64,000 bases of DNA from Rhizobiales bacterium YIM 77505 (GTDB lineage Bacteria; Pseudomonadota; Alphaproteobacteria; Rhizobiales; Beijerinckiaceae), in the NCBI GenBank assembly GCA_000745135.1, contig JQNH01000001.1, forward strand, positions 3,581,501 to 3,645,500, in the 5' to 3' direction. Below, piece by piece: positions 1-10,697 of this stretch (position 1 is its first letter; each line of letters opens with the position of its first letter). The notes below the pieces were generated by a model, which worked only from the letters and a program-made list of their open reading frames with translations, searched no databases and had not been told where the DNA came from. Both the position numbers and the translations under genes were made by a program.

Positions 1-2
1 GA

Positions 3-1217
3 GTGGCGGTCGGCCCGATGGGCAGCCAGAACACGCGGCTCGTGGCGGCCCTCTCTCAACACCTTGCCCGCGAGCGCCATCCGCTCCGCCTCAAGCTCGT
101 TCTCACGGAGAGTGTGGCGGCAAGCGCCAAAGCCATTGATGACGACAAGGTCGATCTCGCGGTGGTGCGGGCCGACGTCGCCATGCCCCTCAGGGCCCGT
201 ACCGCCGTCATCATGCATCGCGACGCGGCCATCCTCATGGCGCTGCCGAGGAGCGGCATCGCCCAGGTCGCCGACCTGAAAGGACGCAGCATCGGCGTAA
301 TCCGCGACGATCTCGGCAACCGGCAGCTCATCGCGACAGTCCTCAGCCAGTATGAAGTGCCGCAGGACAGTGTGACGATCGTACCGCTCGATTCCGGAAA
401 GGATGTTCAGGCGGCGCTGTCGGAGGGCCGGGTCGATGCCGTCCTCGCCGTGAGCACGGTCACAGGCCGGACCATGACGGATGCGGTCGCTGGGGCGACG
501 GCCGCGGCCGGCGGCCCGCCCGTCTTCATCCCGATCACCGAGGCGGACGCCATCGAGCAGCGCCTGCCCGTCCTGGAGACCCTGGAGGTCGTCCGTGGCA
601 CCTTCGGCGGCAATCCGCCTCGACCGGCAGAGACGTTCGAGACGGTCGGGGTCAGCCATCGTCTCGTCGCCCACATCAACCTCGACGACAGCGTCGTCGC
701 CGAGCTCACCCGCCTGATCTTTTCGCTGCGGCCGGCCCTGGCCAACGACGTTTCCGTCGCCAACCACATCGAAAGCCCGGAGACGTCCAAGAGCTCCGTC
801 ATGCCCGTGCACCCGGGCGCCGCTGCCTACTACGAAGGAGCCGTGCTCACTTTCTTTGAACGCTACGGGGACTGGTTCTATCTCGTCATCATGGTGCTTT
901 CCATCGCGGGATCCGGCTTTGCAGCCATGGCAAGCTCGGCCGCAAGCCGCGCCCGTGCCCGCAACATGATGTTGTTGAGCGAGCTCCTGGCCATCGTTCG
1001 CGCGGCCCATGCCTGCACAAGCGAGGCGGAGCTCGACCGTCTCGAGCGGCAGGCGGATGAAATCCTGGCCGCCGCGCTCGTCAAGGCCGGCCATGGCCAC
1101 ATCGACAACGCGGGCGTCGCCGCCTTCACCCTCGGCCTTGACCAGGCGCGCCGCGCCATTTCCGAGCGCCGCCAAGCTCTCGGCGTGGCGCCATCCTTGT
1201 CGCGAGCCGCAGAATAA
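3..1217 (+). CDS. TAXI-family TRAP solute receptor, membrane-anchored (5' end outside window)
   Basis: Periplasmic receptor of the TAXI class of TRAP transporters, 404 residues visible. It aligns along its length with the second TAXI gene at 27025-28413. Both have the receptor fold with a V-D-L-A-V/L-V-R segment early on and a shared tail (PVHPGA, then ERYGDW near residues 260-290) followed by a transmembrane helix at about residues 293-315 and a cytoplasmic helical tail. The paralog has an N-terminal signal anchor of about 45 residues before the equivalent of VGPMG. The GTG at position 3 is therefore almost certainly internal and the true start lies upstream of the window. The C-terminal membrane helix is unusual for a soluble receptor. 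No TRAP permease gene is adjacent. Substrate unknown. Confidence 0.8.
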   Translation: MAVGPMGSQNTRLVAALSQHLARERHPLRLKLVLTESVAASAKAIDDDKVDLAVVRADVAMPLRARTAVIMHRDAAILMALPRSGIAQVADLKGRSIGVIRDDLGNRQLIATVLSQYEVPQDSVTIVPLDSGKDVQAALSEGRVDAVLAVSTVTGRTMTDAVAGATAAAGGPPVFIPITEADAIEQRLPVLETLEVVRGTFGGNPPRPAETFETVGVSHRLVAHINLDDSVVAELTRLIFSLRPALANDVSVANHIESPETSKSSVMPVHPGAAAYYEGAVLTFFERYGDWFYLVIMVLSIAGSGFAAMASSAASRARARNMMLLSELLAIVRAAHACTSEAELDRLERQADEILAAALVKAGHGHIDNAGVAAFTLGLDQARRAISERRQALGVAPSLSRAAE

Positions 1218-1341
1218 CCTTGCCGCCCACTCTCCCATCCTTATATTGCGCCGCACACAATCCTCCCGCCCGCCTCAAGGAACGTCGCGCGCGACCTCGC
1301 GGTTGAGGTCCCGTGGCCGGGGGTTCGCTGTCGGACAAGCC

Positions 1342-3171
1342 ATGCAGCTGCGCAACATCGCCATCATCGCCCATGTCGATCATGGGAAAACCACCCTGGT
1401 CGACAAGCTCCTCGCTCAGTCAGGGACTTTTCGGGAGAACCAGCGCGTGACGGAGCGCGTCATGGACTCGAACGACCTCGAGCGCGAGCGCGGGATCACC
1501 ATCCTCGCCAAGGCGACCTCCGTGGTGTGGAAGGGCGTGCGCATCAACATCGTCGACACGCCGGGCCACGCCGATTTCGGAGGCGAGGTGGAGCGCATCC
1601 TGAACATGGTCGACGGCGCTATCGTGTTGGTGGATGCCGCCGAAGGCCCGATGCCTCAGACCAAGTTCGTGGTCTCCAAGGCGCTCAAGATCGGCTTGAG
1701 GCCGATCGTCGCCGTGAACAAGGTCGACCGCCCCGACGCGCGTCCCTCCGAGGTCATCAACGAGGTCTTCGATCTTTTCGCCGCGCTCGATGCCACAGAC
1801 GAGCAGCTCGATTTCCCCATCCTCTACGGATCCGGCCGCGACGGCTGGATGGCGCCGTCCCCCGAAGGCCCCAGCGACCAGGGACTTGCTCCCCTTTTTG
1901 ACCTCATCCTTGATCATGTGCCCCCGCCCAAGGTGGAGGAGGGGCCGTTCCGGATGCTCGGCACCATCCTGGAAGCCAATCCCTTCCTCGGTCGCATCGT
2001 GACCGGCCGCATCACGTCAGGCACGGTGCGGCCCAACCAGACCATCAAGGTGCTGGACCGCGAGGGCCGGCTTCTTGAGCAGGGGCGGGTGTCGAAAATC
2101 CTTGCTTTCCGCGGCCTCGAGCGTCAGCCGATCGAGGTCGGCGAGGCCGGCGACATCGTGTCGATCGCGGGGCTGGAGAAGGGCTCGGTCGCCGACACGT
2201 TCTGCGCCCTCGAGAACGAGGTGCCCCTCCCCGCCCAGCCCATCGATCCGCCGACCGTGACCATGTCGTTCCTCGTCAACGACTCGCCTCTGGCCGGCAC
2301 GGAAGGCGACAAGGTCACGAGCCGTATGATCCGCGATCGCCTGTTCCGCGAAGCAGAAGGCAACGTGACCCTCAAGATCGAGGAATCGCCGGACAAGGAT
2401 TCCTTCCATGTCTCAGGCCGCGGCGAGCTGCAGCTGGCCATCCTCATCGAGACCATGCGGCGCGAGGGCTTCGAGCTTGCGGTATCGCGGCCACGGGTCG
2501 TGTTCCAGAAGGATGAGGCCACAGGCCAGCTTCTCGAGCCCATCGAGGAGGTGGTGATCGACGTGGACGAGGAGCACTCGGGCGTGGTCGTGCAGAAGAT
2601 GTCCGAGCGCAAGGCCGAGATGATCGAGATGCGGCCCTCCGGCGGCAACCGCCTGCGCCTCGTCTTCCATGCGCCGACGCGGGGCCTCATCGGGTACCAG
2701 TCGGAGCTCCTGACCGACACGCGCGGCACCGCGGTCATCAACCGCCTCTTCCACGCCTATCAGCCCTACAAGGGCGAGATTGCGGGGCGTCGCAACGGAG
2801 TGCTGATCTCGAACGACTCCGGCGAGGCGGTGGCCTATGCGCTCTGGAACCTGGAGGACCGCGGCCCGATGATGATCGAGCCGGGCTGGAAGGTCTATCA
2901 AGGCATGATCGTGGGCGAGCACAACCGGGACAACGATCTTGAGGTCAACGTGCTGAAAGGAAAGAAGCTCACCAACATCCGCACCACCTCGAAGGACGAG
3001 GCCGTTCGCCTGACGCCTCCTATCCGGATGACCCTGGAGAAGGCGCTCGCCTGGATCCAAGACGACGAGCTTGTGGAGGTCACGCCGAAATCAATTCGCC
3101 TGCGCAAGGCGATCCTCGACCCCAACGAGCGCAAGAAAGCGGAGAAGCAGAAAGAGGCGCTGAGCGCCTGA
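1342..3171 (+). CDS. typA: Ribosome-associated GTPase TypA/BipA
   Basis: Translational GTPase of the EF-G superfamily, 609 residues, the usual TypA length. It binds the ribosome and helps assembly and growth under stress or at low temperature. The N-terminal G domain shows AHVDHGKTT at residues 10-18, the RGIT switch segment, DTPGHADF and NKVD. It is followed by the beta-barrel domain and the TypA C-terminal region. The frame stays open upstream to about 1009, but that part overlaps the preceding gene. The ATG at 1342, giving [15 protein letters not shown], matches the family's normal N terminus. It stands alone, 124 bases downstream of the TAXI receptor gene. Confidence 0.97.
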   Translation: MQLRNIAIIAHVDHGKTTLVDKLLAQSGTFRENQRVTERVMDSNDLERERGITILAKATSVVWKGVRINIVDTPGHADFGGEVERILNMVDGAIVLVDAAEGPMPQTKFVVSKALKIGLRPIVAVNKVDRPDARPSEVINEVFDLFAALDATDEQLDFPILYGSGRDGWMAPSPEGPSDQGLAPLFDLILDHVPPPKVEEGPFRMLGTILEANPFLGRIVTGRITSGTVRPNQTIKVLDREGRLLEQGRVSKILAFRGLERQPIEVGEAGDIVSIAGLEKGSVADTFCALENEVPLPAQPIDPPTVTMSFLVNDSPLAGTEGDKVTSRMIRDRLFREAEGNVTLKIEESPDKDSFHVSGRGELQLAILIETMRREGFELAVSRPRVVFQKDEATGQLLEPIEEVVIDVDEEHSGVVVQKMSERKAEMIEMRPSGGNRLRLVFHAPTRGLIGYQSELLTDTRGTAVINRLFHAYQPYKGEIAGRRNGVLISNDSGEAVAYALWNLEDRGPMMIEPGWKVYQGMIVGEHNRDNDLEVNVLKGKKLTNIRTTSKDEAVRLTPPIRMTLEKALAWIQDDELVEVTPKSIRLRKAILDPNERKKAEKQKEALSA

Positions 3172-3317
3172 AGCGCCTCACTCCCAACCTTCCCGGTGTC
3201 TCCGGCTCCTGCACAGCCGCGGCGCCTGTCGGCCCCGCGAGGCCCCCTGACCCGATGGCAGCTTCGCGGCGGGATCCGGTGCGTCGATGGAATGCGCGCG
3301 CACCGGTAACCCCGCCA

Positions 3318-3488
3318 TCACTCACCCTCCGCCTTGTCCGGCTGGCCTTTCTTGGCGCCGCCGCGAGGATCGGTGGAATCCTCGCCGGACGGCTCTGCAT
3401 CGGTGCGGTTCTGTGGCGTCAGGCGCGGGCGCGCAATGTCGCTTTGGGCGCCGTCAGCATCGGTTGTGGTCTTGCCGCTGCCGTCCAT
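3318..3488 (-). CDS. Very small hydrophilic protein (56 aa), last gene of a five-gene cluster
   Basis: Short reading frame coding for 56 residues, MDGSGKTTTDADG at the start and KKGQPDKAEGE at the end. It has no cysteine and no hydrophobic segment, and is rich in D, G, T, K and E. AGGAG lies about eight bases before the ATG, and the site overlaps the end of the preceding gene's spacer, so translation looks deliberate. It is the last of five consecutive minus-strand genes of the same character. No family recognised. Predicted by composition to be disordered. A spurious frame cannot be excluded, but the ribosome-binding site and co-directional neighbours argue for a real gene. Confidence 0.6.
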   Translation of the reverse strand: MDGSGKTTTDADGAQSDIARPRLTPQNRTDAEPSGEDSTDPRGGAKKGQPDKAEGE

Positions 3489-3500
3489 CACTCTTTCTCC

Positions 3501-3803
3501 TCACCGTGGACCACGAGATCCGTCGGTCGGACCAGCCCCTGACGTGGAGCCAGGTTCTCCGGCTTGGTCGCCGAGCGATCGCGAGCCGCTGGGGTCGGTG
3601 TAGCCGCTTGCACGCCCCGCCGCCCTGCCACCTTTGGCCGGGCCGGCTTTCGGCCCGCCGGGAATCGGGTCCGTGCCGCCGACATCATCATGGGCGCCGC
3701 CGAGATCGAAGCCTGGTCGATCTTCACCGCCGGCCTGCAGATCGCGGTCGGCCTGCCGGTTCGGGCGCTCGACGGGCGCGCGCGACTCATCCGGTCTCGT
3801 CAT
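3501..3803 (-). CDS. Small low-complexity hydrophilic protein (100 aa)
   Basis: 100 residues dominated by G, D, P, R, S and A, with no cysteine, no predicted helix of membrane type and almost no aromatic residues. GGAGAAGG precedes the ATG at 3803 at normal spacing. It lies 37 bases after the upstream small gene and 12 bases before the downstream one, on the same strand, so the cluster is probably one transcript. No family recognised. The composition resembles hydrophilin-like or otherwise intrinsically disordered proteins, but that is an inference from composition only. Confidence 0.55.
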   Translation of the reverse strand: MTRPDESRAPVERPNRQADRDLQAGGEDRPGFDLGGAHDDVGGTDPIPGGPKAGPAKGGRAAGRASGYTDPSGSRSLGDQAGEPGSTSGAGPTDGSRGPR

Positions 3804-3840
3804 CGGCCTTCTCCATCATGGCTTTCAGCTGCAATTGCTT

Positions 3841-4062
3841 TCAGCCGCTCGCCGCGTCGGCATCCTTGCCCTTCGCACCCTCACTCGGAAGGGCGCCGGT
3901 GCCTGGGGTTGCGTCCGGATTGGTCAAACGCGGGTCGGCATGAGGGCCGGCAGGGTGAAGAGCCTCATGGGCGGAAGGCTTCTGCACCTCTCTCGCGCTC
4001 GGTCCGTGCTTCCCGCCCCTCGCGGGCCCGCCCTGGTTCGGTTCCTCGTGGTCCCCGTCCAT
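3841..4062 (-). CDS. Small low-complexity hydrophilic protein (73 aa)
   Basis: 73 residues beginning MDGDHEEPNQGGPARGG and ending KGKDADAASG. It is rich in G, P, A, D, H and K, without cysteine or hydrophobic core. The frame is open further upstream. The ATG at 4062 was chosen because GAGG sits just before it and because it clears the stop of the preceding gene at 4070 by seven bases. An alternative ATG at 4083 would overlap that gene. Third member of the five-gene cluster. No family recognised. Confidence 0.55.
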   Translation of the reverse strand: MDGDHEEPNQGGPARGGKHGPSAREVQKPSAHEALHPAGPHADPRLTNPDATPGTGALPSEGAKGKDADAASG

Positions 4063-4069
4063 ACGTGCC

Positions 4070-4366
4070 TCATGAGGTCTCATGCCGGTTGCCTGGTGTG
4101 ACCGCGGGGTTGCTCGCTGGCTCATTGACCTTCGAGGCGCCGCCCGTCGGCATACGATCGGCCTGGCCCTGCGAGGAGCCGCCAAGGGCGACGGGCGGAC
4201 GACCGGGCGAGCCATCCGCATCCTCCGCCCAAAGCCGAGCCCGCTCCTCGTCGCTCAGGCCGCCTTCGCCCGGTGCGACGATCGCAGCCTGCTCAGGCGT
4301 CTGACGACCGCTGTCGACGGCTGATTTTTGGACGTCGCCTACGACGTTGTCCGGTTTTTTCGGCAT
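4070..4366 (-). CDS. Small acidic hydrophilic protein (98 aa)
   Basis: 98 residues starting MPKKPDNVVGDVQKSAVDSG. The middle contains a short segment with normal protein-like composition (GGLSDEERARLWAEDADG, about residues 34-51). The C-terminal half is G/P/S/N-rich and looks disordered. The start lies three bases after the stop of the upstream gene, which suggests translational coupling. No cysteine and no membrane segment. Family not recognised. The DEERARLWAE segment is the most useful handle for a homology search. Confidence 0.65.
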   Translation of the reverse strand: MPKKPDNVVGDVQKSAVDSGRQTPEQAAIVAPGEGGLSDEERARLWAEDADGSPGRPPVALGGSSQGQADRMPTGGASKVNEPASNPAVTPGNRHETS

Positions 4367-4369
4367 GGT

Positions 4370-4792
4370 TCAGCCCTTTCTCCGGGGCGTCCGTGCGGCC
4401 TCTCGCATGCCCATGCGCTCGACCGCGACAGCCGTGGCGTCCTTGTCCTGCGGTCCCAGCGTGGCGTCGCTCACATGGCGGTGGGTGGCGGGGGTCTCGG
4501 CCGCGGTGAGGTCCCCATGATCGTCGGCCTTGGTGCCGGCAGCCTGCCGGGAATTGCGGTAATTGGCGGCCTCGCCGCCAGGCTCGCTCCAGACTTTGCG
4601 CAGCGTCGCGTTAGCCTCCGGATCCTCTTCCGACGAGCGAGGCTCCAGGGCATGTCCGCCTCGCTGTTCATTCCTGATCTGGGCAGCCTCCCGACGAGCC
4701 AAGGAGGGGGCGCCCTGCCGAATCTCCATGTCGTCCGCACGCCCGCCGGCGCGGTCCGGTGCAGCGCTGCCTTGGTCTTGTCGTCCCGCCAT
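4370..4792 (-). CDS. Hydrophilic protein of unknown function (140 aa), first gene of the cluster
   Basis: 140 residues beginning MAGRQDQGSAAPDRAGG. It is strongly charged and polar (R, E, D, Q, A) with several segments that could form amphipathic helices (SLARREAAQIRNEQ, ATLRKVW) and no cysteine or membrane helix. The frame is open for 32 codons further upstream. The ATG at 4792 was chosen because GGGAG precedes it at good spacing. It leads four more small genes on the same strand with gaps of -1 to 40 bases. No family recognised. It could be a stress-induced disordered protein, but no function can be assigned. Confidence 0.6.
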   Translation of the reverse strand: MAGRQDQGSAAPDRAGGRADDMEIRQGAPSLARREAAQIRNEQRGGHALEPRSSEEDPEANATLRKVWSEPGGEAANYRNSRQAAGTKADDHGDLTAAETPATHRHVSDATLGPQDKDATAVAVERMGMREAARTPRRKG

Positions 4793-4924
4793 GTACGTTC
4801 TCCCGGGAGGTCGAGAAAGGATGGTCCCGAGAGAAACGATGCGCACGGGCGGATGTTGCGGCCGAGCTTCCTTTGAAAATGTACGCAAGGCGCGGCGGCG
4901 CTGCGTTCCGGCTGCAAGGGCCGG

Positions 4925-5926
<1,002 letters not shown>

Positions 5927-6031
5927 CGGAGGGACTCCTGGCGGCTCTTCAAGGGCGCTGCTTGGGCCCGTCGACATAAGGGCCGCAACCTTCCACGCCA
6001 AGAGAACGGCCGATTCCCGTTTTATACGAAG

Positions 6032-6484
6032 TCAAATCGTGAAATCGCCGGGGCCGATCTCGTTCGTGAAGACGTGGCGCTCCTCTGCCTCGCGGCACAG
6101 ATCCTCGACGGTGGTGCCGTCGAGGGTTGCGAGGAAGGCGTCGGTCGCGCGGCTCACCAGGGGCCCGACCACCTGGTCGACGAGGCGCGATTCGGGAAGC
6201 GGCGGCAGATTGTCCTCGCCCGTGGCGGTCATGGCGGCGCGGACGATGTCGCCGGCGGTGATGCGGCGCCGCTCGCGGGCGAGCTCGTATCCGCCTCGCG
6301 GTCCGCGAACGCCCTTGAGGATGCCGGCGCGGACAAGCGCCTGCAGCACCGTCTCAAGGTGGCGGGGGGGGAGATTGTGACGGGCGGACAGCATCTTGGC
6401 GGCGACCGGCGCTGGACGCGCATGGACGGCGATGTCAACCACCGCCGCAATGGCCAAGAGGCTGCGGGGCGACAGCAAGATCAT
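6032..6484 (-). CDS. Rrf2-family transcriptional regulator
   Basis: 150-residue Rrf2 protein. An N-terminal winged helix-turn-helix (about residues 5-75) contains the family signature ARHNLPPRHLETVLQALVRAGILKGVRGPRGGYELAR, interrupted here only for description. Start ATG at 6484 preceded by AGGAGG. The only cysteine is in DLCREAEE near residue 137, so the three-cysteine cluster that ligates Fe-S in IscR/NsrR/RirA is absent. That fits a CymR-like cysteine-metabolism regulator better than an iron-sulfur sensor. It sits directly upstream of cysK on the same strand and is probably co-transcribed with it. The target is inferred from position only. Confidence 0.85.
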   Translation of the reverse strand: MILLSPRSLLAIAAVVDIAVHARPAPVAAKMLSARHNLPPRHLETVLQALVRAGILKGVRGPRGGYELARERRRITAGDIVRAAMTATGEDNLPPLPESRLVDQVVGPLVSRATDAFLATLDGTTVEDLCREAEERHVFTNEIGPGDFTI

Positions 6485-6516
6485 GGCCCAAAGTCCTCCT
6501 GTCTGATCGAAAGGGG

Positions 6517-6969
6517 TCAAAGGATCCCTGTCGATCCGAAGCCGCCGGCGTGGCGATCCGTTGGGCCAAGCTCGTCGACTTCATGGAGAACGGCGCGCGT
6601 CAGAGGCGCGACCACAAGTTGGGCGATCCGCATCCCGCGCGTGACGGTAAAGGCGTCACCGCCGAGATTGACCAGAAGCACCATCACCTCGCCGCGATAG
6701 TCCGCGTCGATGGTTCCCGGGGCGTTCAGCACCGTGACGCCGTGGTTCAACGCGAGCCCGGATCGCGGACGAACCTGCGCCTCGTAGCCAGGGGGCAGTT
6801 CGAGCGCGAGGCCTGTCGGAACGAGAGCCCGCGCCCATTGCCTCAGGACGATCGGTGAATTGTCCGGGTTCGCGGCCCTAAGGTCAAGCCCAGCCGCATG
6901 TTTCGTTTCATAGGCCGGCAAGGGAAGGCCCCGCCCATGGGGCAGGCGGCGAACGAAGAGATCAACCAT
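6517..6969 (-). CDS. dut: dUTP diphosphatase (dUTPase)
   Basis: Trimeric dUTPase, 150 residues. It converts dUTP to dUMP and pyrophosphate, keeping uracil out of DNA and feeding dTMP synthesis. The family motifs are in order: AGLDLRA (26-32), RPRSGLA (68-73), [10 protein letters not shown] (85-94) with the catalytic aspartate, [10 protein letters not shown] (111-120) and the C-terminal P-loop-like GGFGSTG (142-148). The ATG at 6969 lies 8 bases after the coaBC stop, and the ribosome-binding site there is weak, so translation may be coupled to coaBC. Last gene of the ubiE-ubiB-coaBC-dut run. Confidence 0.95.
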   Translation of the reverse strand: MVDLFVRRLPHGRGLPLPAYETKHAAGLDLRAANPDNSPIVLRQWARALVPTGLALELPPGYEAQVRPRSGLALNHGVTVLNAPGTIDADYRGEVMVLLVNLGGDAFTVTRGMRIAQLVVAPLTRAVLHEVDELGPTDRHAGGFGSTGIL

Positions 6970-6977
6970 GCGGATGC

Positions 6978-8225
6978 TCAAGAGCCAAGGAGAGTGGCGA
7001 TGCGTTCCACCAGCCGACGCGCCACCTCGTCCTTGCCCAGGGTCGGCCAGCTCTCGACCGTATCGCGCGTCACGAGATGCACGGTGTTGTGCGCTCCCCC
7101 CATCACCCCCGTCCCCGGGGCCACATCGTTGGCGACGATAAGATCGCACCCCTTTCGGGCGAGCTTCCGCCTCGCATGCTCGATGACGTTTTCCGTCTCT
7201 GCGGCAAAACCGATCACGAGACGGGGGCGGCCCGTGTCCCGGTGGGCGATGGTCGCCAGGATGTCCGGGTTCTCGACAAGCTTCAAAGGCGGCGGCAGCT
7301 TGCCGTCTTTTTTCAGCTTCTGGGCAGCGTTCTCGGCCGTGCGCCAGTCGGCGACCGCGGCAGCGAACACGCCAACATCGACGGGAAGGGCCGCCTCCAC
7401 CGCCGCGAGCATATCGCGCGCACTCTCCACATGCACCGTGCGCACGCCCGGCGGGTCGGGCAGGCTCACCGGGCCCGACACCAGCGTCACCTCGGCGCCC
7501 GCCGCGGCAGCGGCCGCCGCAATCGCATGACCTTGACGGCCTGAGGAGCGGTTGGCGATGTAGCGCACGGGATCGATCGGCTCATGGGTCGGTCCCGAGG
7601 TGACCAGCACCCGCTTGCCCGCGAGCGGGCCCGCGGCGCCTGTCCCCGATCGGCCCACGAGTCGCTCCAGCGCCGCCACGATCTCCAAGGGCTCGGCCAT
7701 GCGGCCGGGGCCAAACTCAGCCTCTGCCATGGCGCCTTCATTCGGACCGACCACCGTGACCCCGTCGGCCCTGAGCACGGAGAGGTTCCGCTGCGTTGCC
7801 GGATGCAGCCACATCCGAACATTCATGGCCGGAGCCATGAGGATGGGCAGGGTTGTTGCAAGGAGCACCGTGGAGGCGAGATCATCCGCATGGCCGCCGG
7901 CCATCTTGGCCATCAGGTTCGCCGTCGCCGGCGCGACCACCACCGCATCGGCATCGCGCGCCAGGCGGATATGGCCGATGTCGGCCTCGTCCTCGCGATC
8001 GAACAGATCGGTGTGGGCACGAGTCCCTGAGAGTGCCGCGGCGGCAAGCGGGGTGATGAACTGCTGCGCGCCGGCCGTCAGCACGCAGCGCACCGCAGCG
8101 CCGCGCTCGCGCAAGCGGCGGATGAGGTCGAGGGACTTGTAGGCGGCGATGCCGCCGCCGATGACGAGAAGGATGCGTTTCTGAGAAAGGGTCACGGCGT
8201 CGACGGAAGATCGCTGGGCGACCAT
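6978..8225 (-). CDS. coaBC: Bifunctional phosphopantothenoylcysteine decarboxylase / phosphopantothenate-cysteine ligase
   Basis: Two-domain CoA biosynthesis enzyme, 415 residues. The N-terminal CoaC flavoprotein domain (about 14-190) has [16 protein letters not shown] and the PAMN..MW segment that forms the decarboxylase active site. The C-terminal CoaB ligase domain (about 200-410) opens with [20 protein letters not shown] and NRSSGRQG, the CTP/phosphopantothenate-binding region. It lies 15 bases downstream of ubiB. Start uncertain by a few codons: the flavoprotein fold begins near residue 15 ([11 protein letters not shown]). Confidence 0.95.
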   Translation of the reverse strand: MVAQRSSVDAVTLSQKRILLVIGGGIAAYKSLDLIRRLRERGAAVRCVLTAGAQQFITPLAAAALSGTRAHTDLFDREDEADIGHIRLARDADAVVVAPATANLMAKMAGGHADDLASTVLLATTLPILMAPAMNVRMWLHPATQRNLSVLRADGVTVVGPNEGAMAEAEFGPGRMAEPLEIVAALERLVGRSGTGAAGPLAGKRVLVTSGPTHEPIDPVRYIANRSSGRQGHAIAAAAAAAGAEVTLVSGPVSLPDPPGVRTVHVESARDMLAAVEAALPVDVGVFAAAVADWRTAENAAQKLKKDGKLPPPLKLVENPDILATIAHRDTGRPRLVIGFAAETENVIEHARRKLARKGCDLIVANDVAPGTGVMGGAHNTVHLVTRDTVESWPTLGKDEVARRLVERIATLLGS

Positions 8226-8240
8226 CTTCGCGGGCTTTGC

Positions 8241-9806
8241 TTAAGAAAGGAAGTGCAGCGCCAACAAGGCGGCGATGGTCCAGAGGGCGAGCGCCGACCA
8301 GCGCGCGCGGCGCGCCTCGGCGCGGCCGATGGCCTCGACACTTTCCGGGCTTAAGGAGAACCCGCGGCCCGCGGCCTCCTCGAGCTTTGCCAGGACCCGC
8401 TCGGCGCGCTGCGAGAGGTCGGGAAGATCGGCGACGACTCCCGCCAGGGTCCTGAGGCTTCGTCCCGCCTCCTCGATGCGGCCGATGGGGCCGAGGTTGC
8501 GCTCGATCCATTCGCCCACGACGGGCTCGGCCGTGCGCCACATGTCGAGCTTCGGATCGAGCGTGCGAGCGACCCCCTCCACCACGACCATGGTTTTCTG
8601 CAACATGACGAGCTCGGTGCGCGTCGCCATGTCGAACAGGGCCGTCACCTCGAAGAGGAGCGTGAGGAGCCGCGCCATGGAAATCTCATCGGCCCGCCGG
8701 TCGTGGATCGGCTCGCCGATCGCACGAAGGGCCTGCGCGAAATCATCCACCGAATGGCGCGGCGGCACGTAGCCAGCCTCGAAATGCACCTCCGCCACCC
8801 GGCGGTAGTCGCGCCGGATGAAGCCGAGCAGGATTTCGGCGAGGAAGCGCCGTTCTTTCAGGCCGAGCCGGCCCATGATGCCGAAATCAACGGCCACGAG
8901 GCGGCCGGCCGCATCAACGAACAGGTTCCCCGGATGCATGTCGGCATGAAAGAAGCCGTCGCGGATGGCGTGCCGCAGGAAGGTCTGGATCAGCACGCGG
9001 GCAAGATGCACGCGATCATGGCCAGCGGCCTCGATGGCAGCGATGTCGTTCAACCGAATGGCGTCGATCCATTCCGTCGTCAGCACGTCCCTGTCGGTGA
9101 GGTCCCATTCGGGCTTTGGAACGCGGAAATCCGGATCGGCGCGGGTGTTCTCGGCAAGCTCCGAGAGGGCGGCGGCCTCCAGCCGCAGATCCATCTCCAG
9201 GGCGACCGAGCGCGCCAGGGTCTCGACCACCTCGCGCGGCTTCAGGCGCCGCGTTTCCGGCGCGATCCGCTCGAACAGGCGCGCAGCAAAGCGCATGGCC
9301 TGGAGGTCGCGGGCGAACTGCTCCCGCACGCCCGGACGCATCACCTTGACTGCCACCGCGTAGAGCCCCTCCGTCGTCCGCAGATGCGCCTTGTGCACCT
9401 GAGCGATGGAGGCTGCTGCCACGGGCTCGCTGAAATCCGCAAAGAGGGTGTCGATGGGTCTTCCCAAAGCCTCTTCGACGACGCGCACGGCCTCCGCACG
9501 GGGGAAGGGCGGCATGCGGTCCTGGAGGCTTTCGAGGTCGCGCGCTGCCGCGACGCCCACGATGTCGGGACGGGTGGCCAGGAACTGGCCGAACTTGACG
9601 TAAGAAGGTCCAAGCCTTGTCAGCGCCGTCGAGAGCCGCGCCCCACCCTTGCCGGCGCCCGGGCGCTCGATCGTGCGGGCAAGGCGCAGGGCGAGGGCGG
9701 CGGCCGGCGGAAGAACGCTCGGGTCGACGAGCGCCAACGCGCCCTCCCGCGCCAGGACGAAGCCGGCGCGGATATTGCGCGCAAGATGAAGGAGGTCGCT
9801 CAGCAC
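8241..9806 (-). CDS. ubiB: Ubiquinone biosynthesis kinase-like protein UbiB
   Basis: Atypical ABC1/ADCK-family kinase-like ATPase needed for ubiquinone synthesis, 521 residues, membrane-associated. The family-specific KxGQ motif appears in YVKFGQFLATRPDIVG, followed by the A-rich loop region, the catalytic-loop-like segment FFHADMHPGN and DFG in VAVDFGIMG. A hydrophobic C-terminal helix (about residues 502-520) is probably the membrane anchor. The start codon is GTG at 9806, four bases after the ubiE stop, which implies coupled translation. Confidence 0.95.
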   Translation of the reverse strand: MLSDLLHLARNIRAGFVLAREGALALVDPSVLPPAAALALRLARTIERPGAGKGGARLSTALTRLGPSYVKFGQFLATRPDIVGVAAARDLESLQDRMPPFPRAEAVRVVEEALGRPIDTLFADFSEPVAAASIAQVHKAHLRTTEGLYAVAVKVMRPGVREQFARDLQAMRFAARLFERIAPETRRLKPREVVETLARSVALEMDLRLEAAALSELAENTRADPDFRVPKPEWDLTDRDVLTTEWIDAIRLNDIAAIEAAGHDRVHLARVLIQTFLRHAIRDGFFHADMHPGNLFVDAAGRLVAVDFGIMGRLGLKERRFLAEILLGFIRRDYRRVAEVHFEAGYVPPRHSVDDFAQALRAIGEPIHDRRADEISMARLLTLLFEVTALFDMATRTELVMLQKTMVVVEGVARTLDPKLDMWRTAEPVVGEWIERNLGPIGRIEEAGRSLRTLAGVVADLPDLSQRAERVLAKLEEAAGRGFSLSPESVEAIGRAEARRARWSALALWTIAALLALHFLS

Positions 9807-9810
9807 GCGC

Positions 9811-10572
9811 TCAGATCTTCCATCCAGAATGGATGGCGACGATGCCGCCGGTGAGAAGCCGATGCGTGACCCGCCTGAACCCGGCGTCCTCGATCATGCG
9901 GGCAAAGACATTAGGTCCGGGGAAGCGCCGGATCGACTCGACAAGATAACGGTAGGACTCGCCGTCTCCGGCCACAGCTTCGCCAAGACGGGGGATGACG
10001 TGAAAGGAATAGGCGTCGTAAAGAACATCGAGGCCCGGCATATCGACCTTCGAGAATTCCAGGCACAAGAACCGCCCGCCGGGCCTGAGCACCCGATGCG
10101 CCTCGGCGAGCGCCCGATCGATGCGCGGCACGTTCCGGATTCCGAAGGCGATGGTGTAGGCGTCGACGGATTTCCCTGCCACCGGCAGGGTCTCGGCGTT
10201 CCCCTCGACGAAGGCGATCCGCCCCTGATAGCGGCGGCCTGCCCGCTCGCGCCCGACCGCCAGCATATCGCCATTGATGTCGAGCACGGTGACATGCGCG
10301 CGAGGCCCTGCGGCATCGAGAATGCGAAAGGCAACGTCGCCCGTCCCGCCCGCGACATCGAGGCACCGGAAGGGCCGCGTCGTCGAGGGACCGAGGGCGG
10401 CGACAAAGGCGTTCTTCCAGGCGCGATGGAGCCCCGCCGACATGAGGTCGTTCATCAGATCGTAGCGGCGGGCGACGGAACGGAACACGTCGTTCACGCG
10501 GCTCTGTTTTTCGCCGAGCGGGATGCTTTCGAAGCCGAAATGGGTGGTCTCGTCCGCGTGCTTCATCGTCAT
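9811..10572 (-). CDS. ubiE: Ubiquinone/menaquinone C-methyltransferase UbiE
   Basis: SAM-dependent C-methyltransferase of quinone biosynthesis, 253 residues. The SAM-binding motif I is [13 protein letters not shown] (about 89-101). The family N-terminal signature [20 protein letters not shown] precedes it and the GIRNV segment follows. AAGG precedes the ATG at 10572. First gene of the ubiE-ubiB-coaBC-dut operon, divergent from mutM (125 bases between starts), an arrangement widely conserved in alphaproteobacteria. Confidence 0.95.
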   Translation of the reverse strand: MTMKHADETTHFGFESIPLGEKQSRVNDVFRSVARRYDLMNDLMSAGLHRAWKNAFVAALGPSTTRPFRCLDVAGGTGDVAFRILDAAGPRAHVTVLDINGDMLAVGRERAGRRYQGRIAFVEGNAETLPVAGKSVDAYTIAFGIRNVPRIDRALAEAHRVLRPGGRFLCLEFSKVDMPGLDVLYDAYSFHVIPRLGEAVAGDGESYRYLVESIRRFPGPNVFARMIEDAGFRRVTHRLLTGGIVAIHSGWKI

Positions 10573-10697
10573 GCCAAACCTTGCCGGCGTTCCATAGCGG
10601 ACGCGTGGACGAATGGCTATGTGAGGCGCGCCGTCATGCCCAAAGACAAGCCTCAGCGGAGCGGACGGCCGAGCCCGGAACGAGACAAGCGACCGCG

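Noticed and set aside
1009-1341. N-terminal extension of TypA
   Set aside because: Overlaps the preceding gene and is not conserved in the family; the ATG at 1342 gives the normal TypA start.
3318-4792. Interpretation of the small-gene cluster as a toxin-antitoxin or defence system
   Set aside because: No domain, toxin-like or DNA-binding feature is visible; composition suggests disorder instead.
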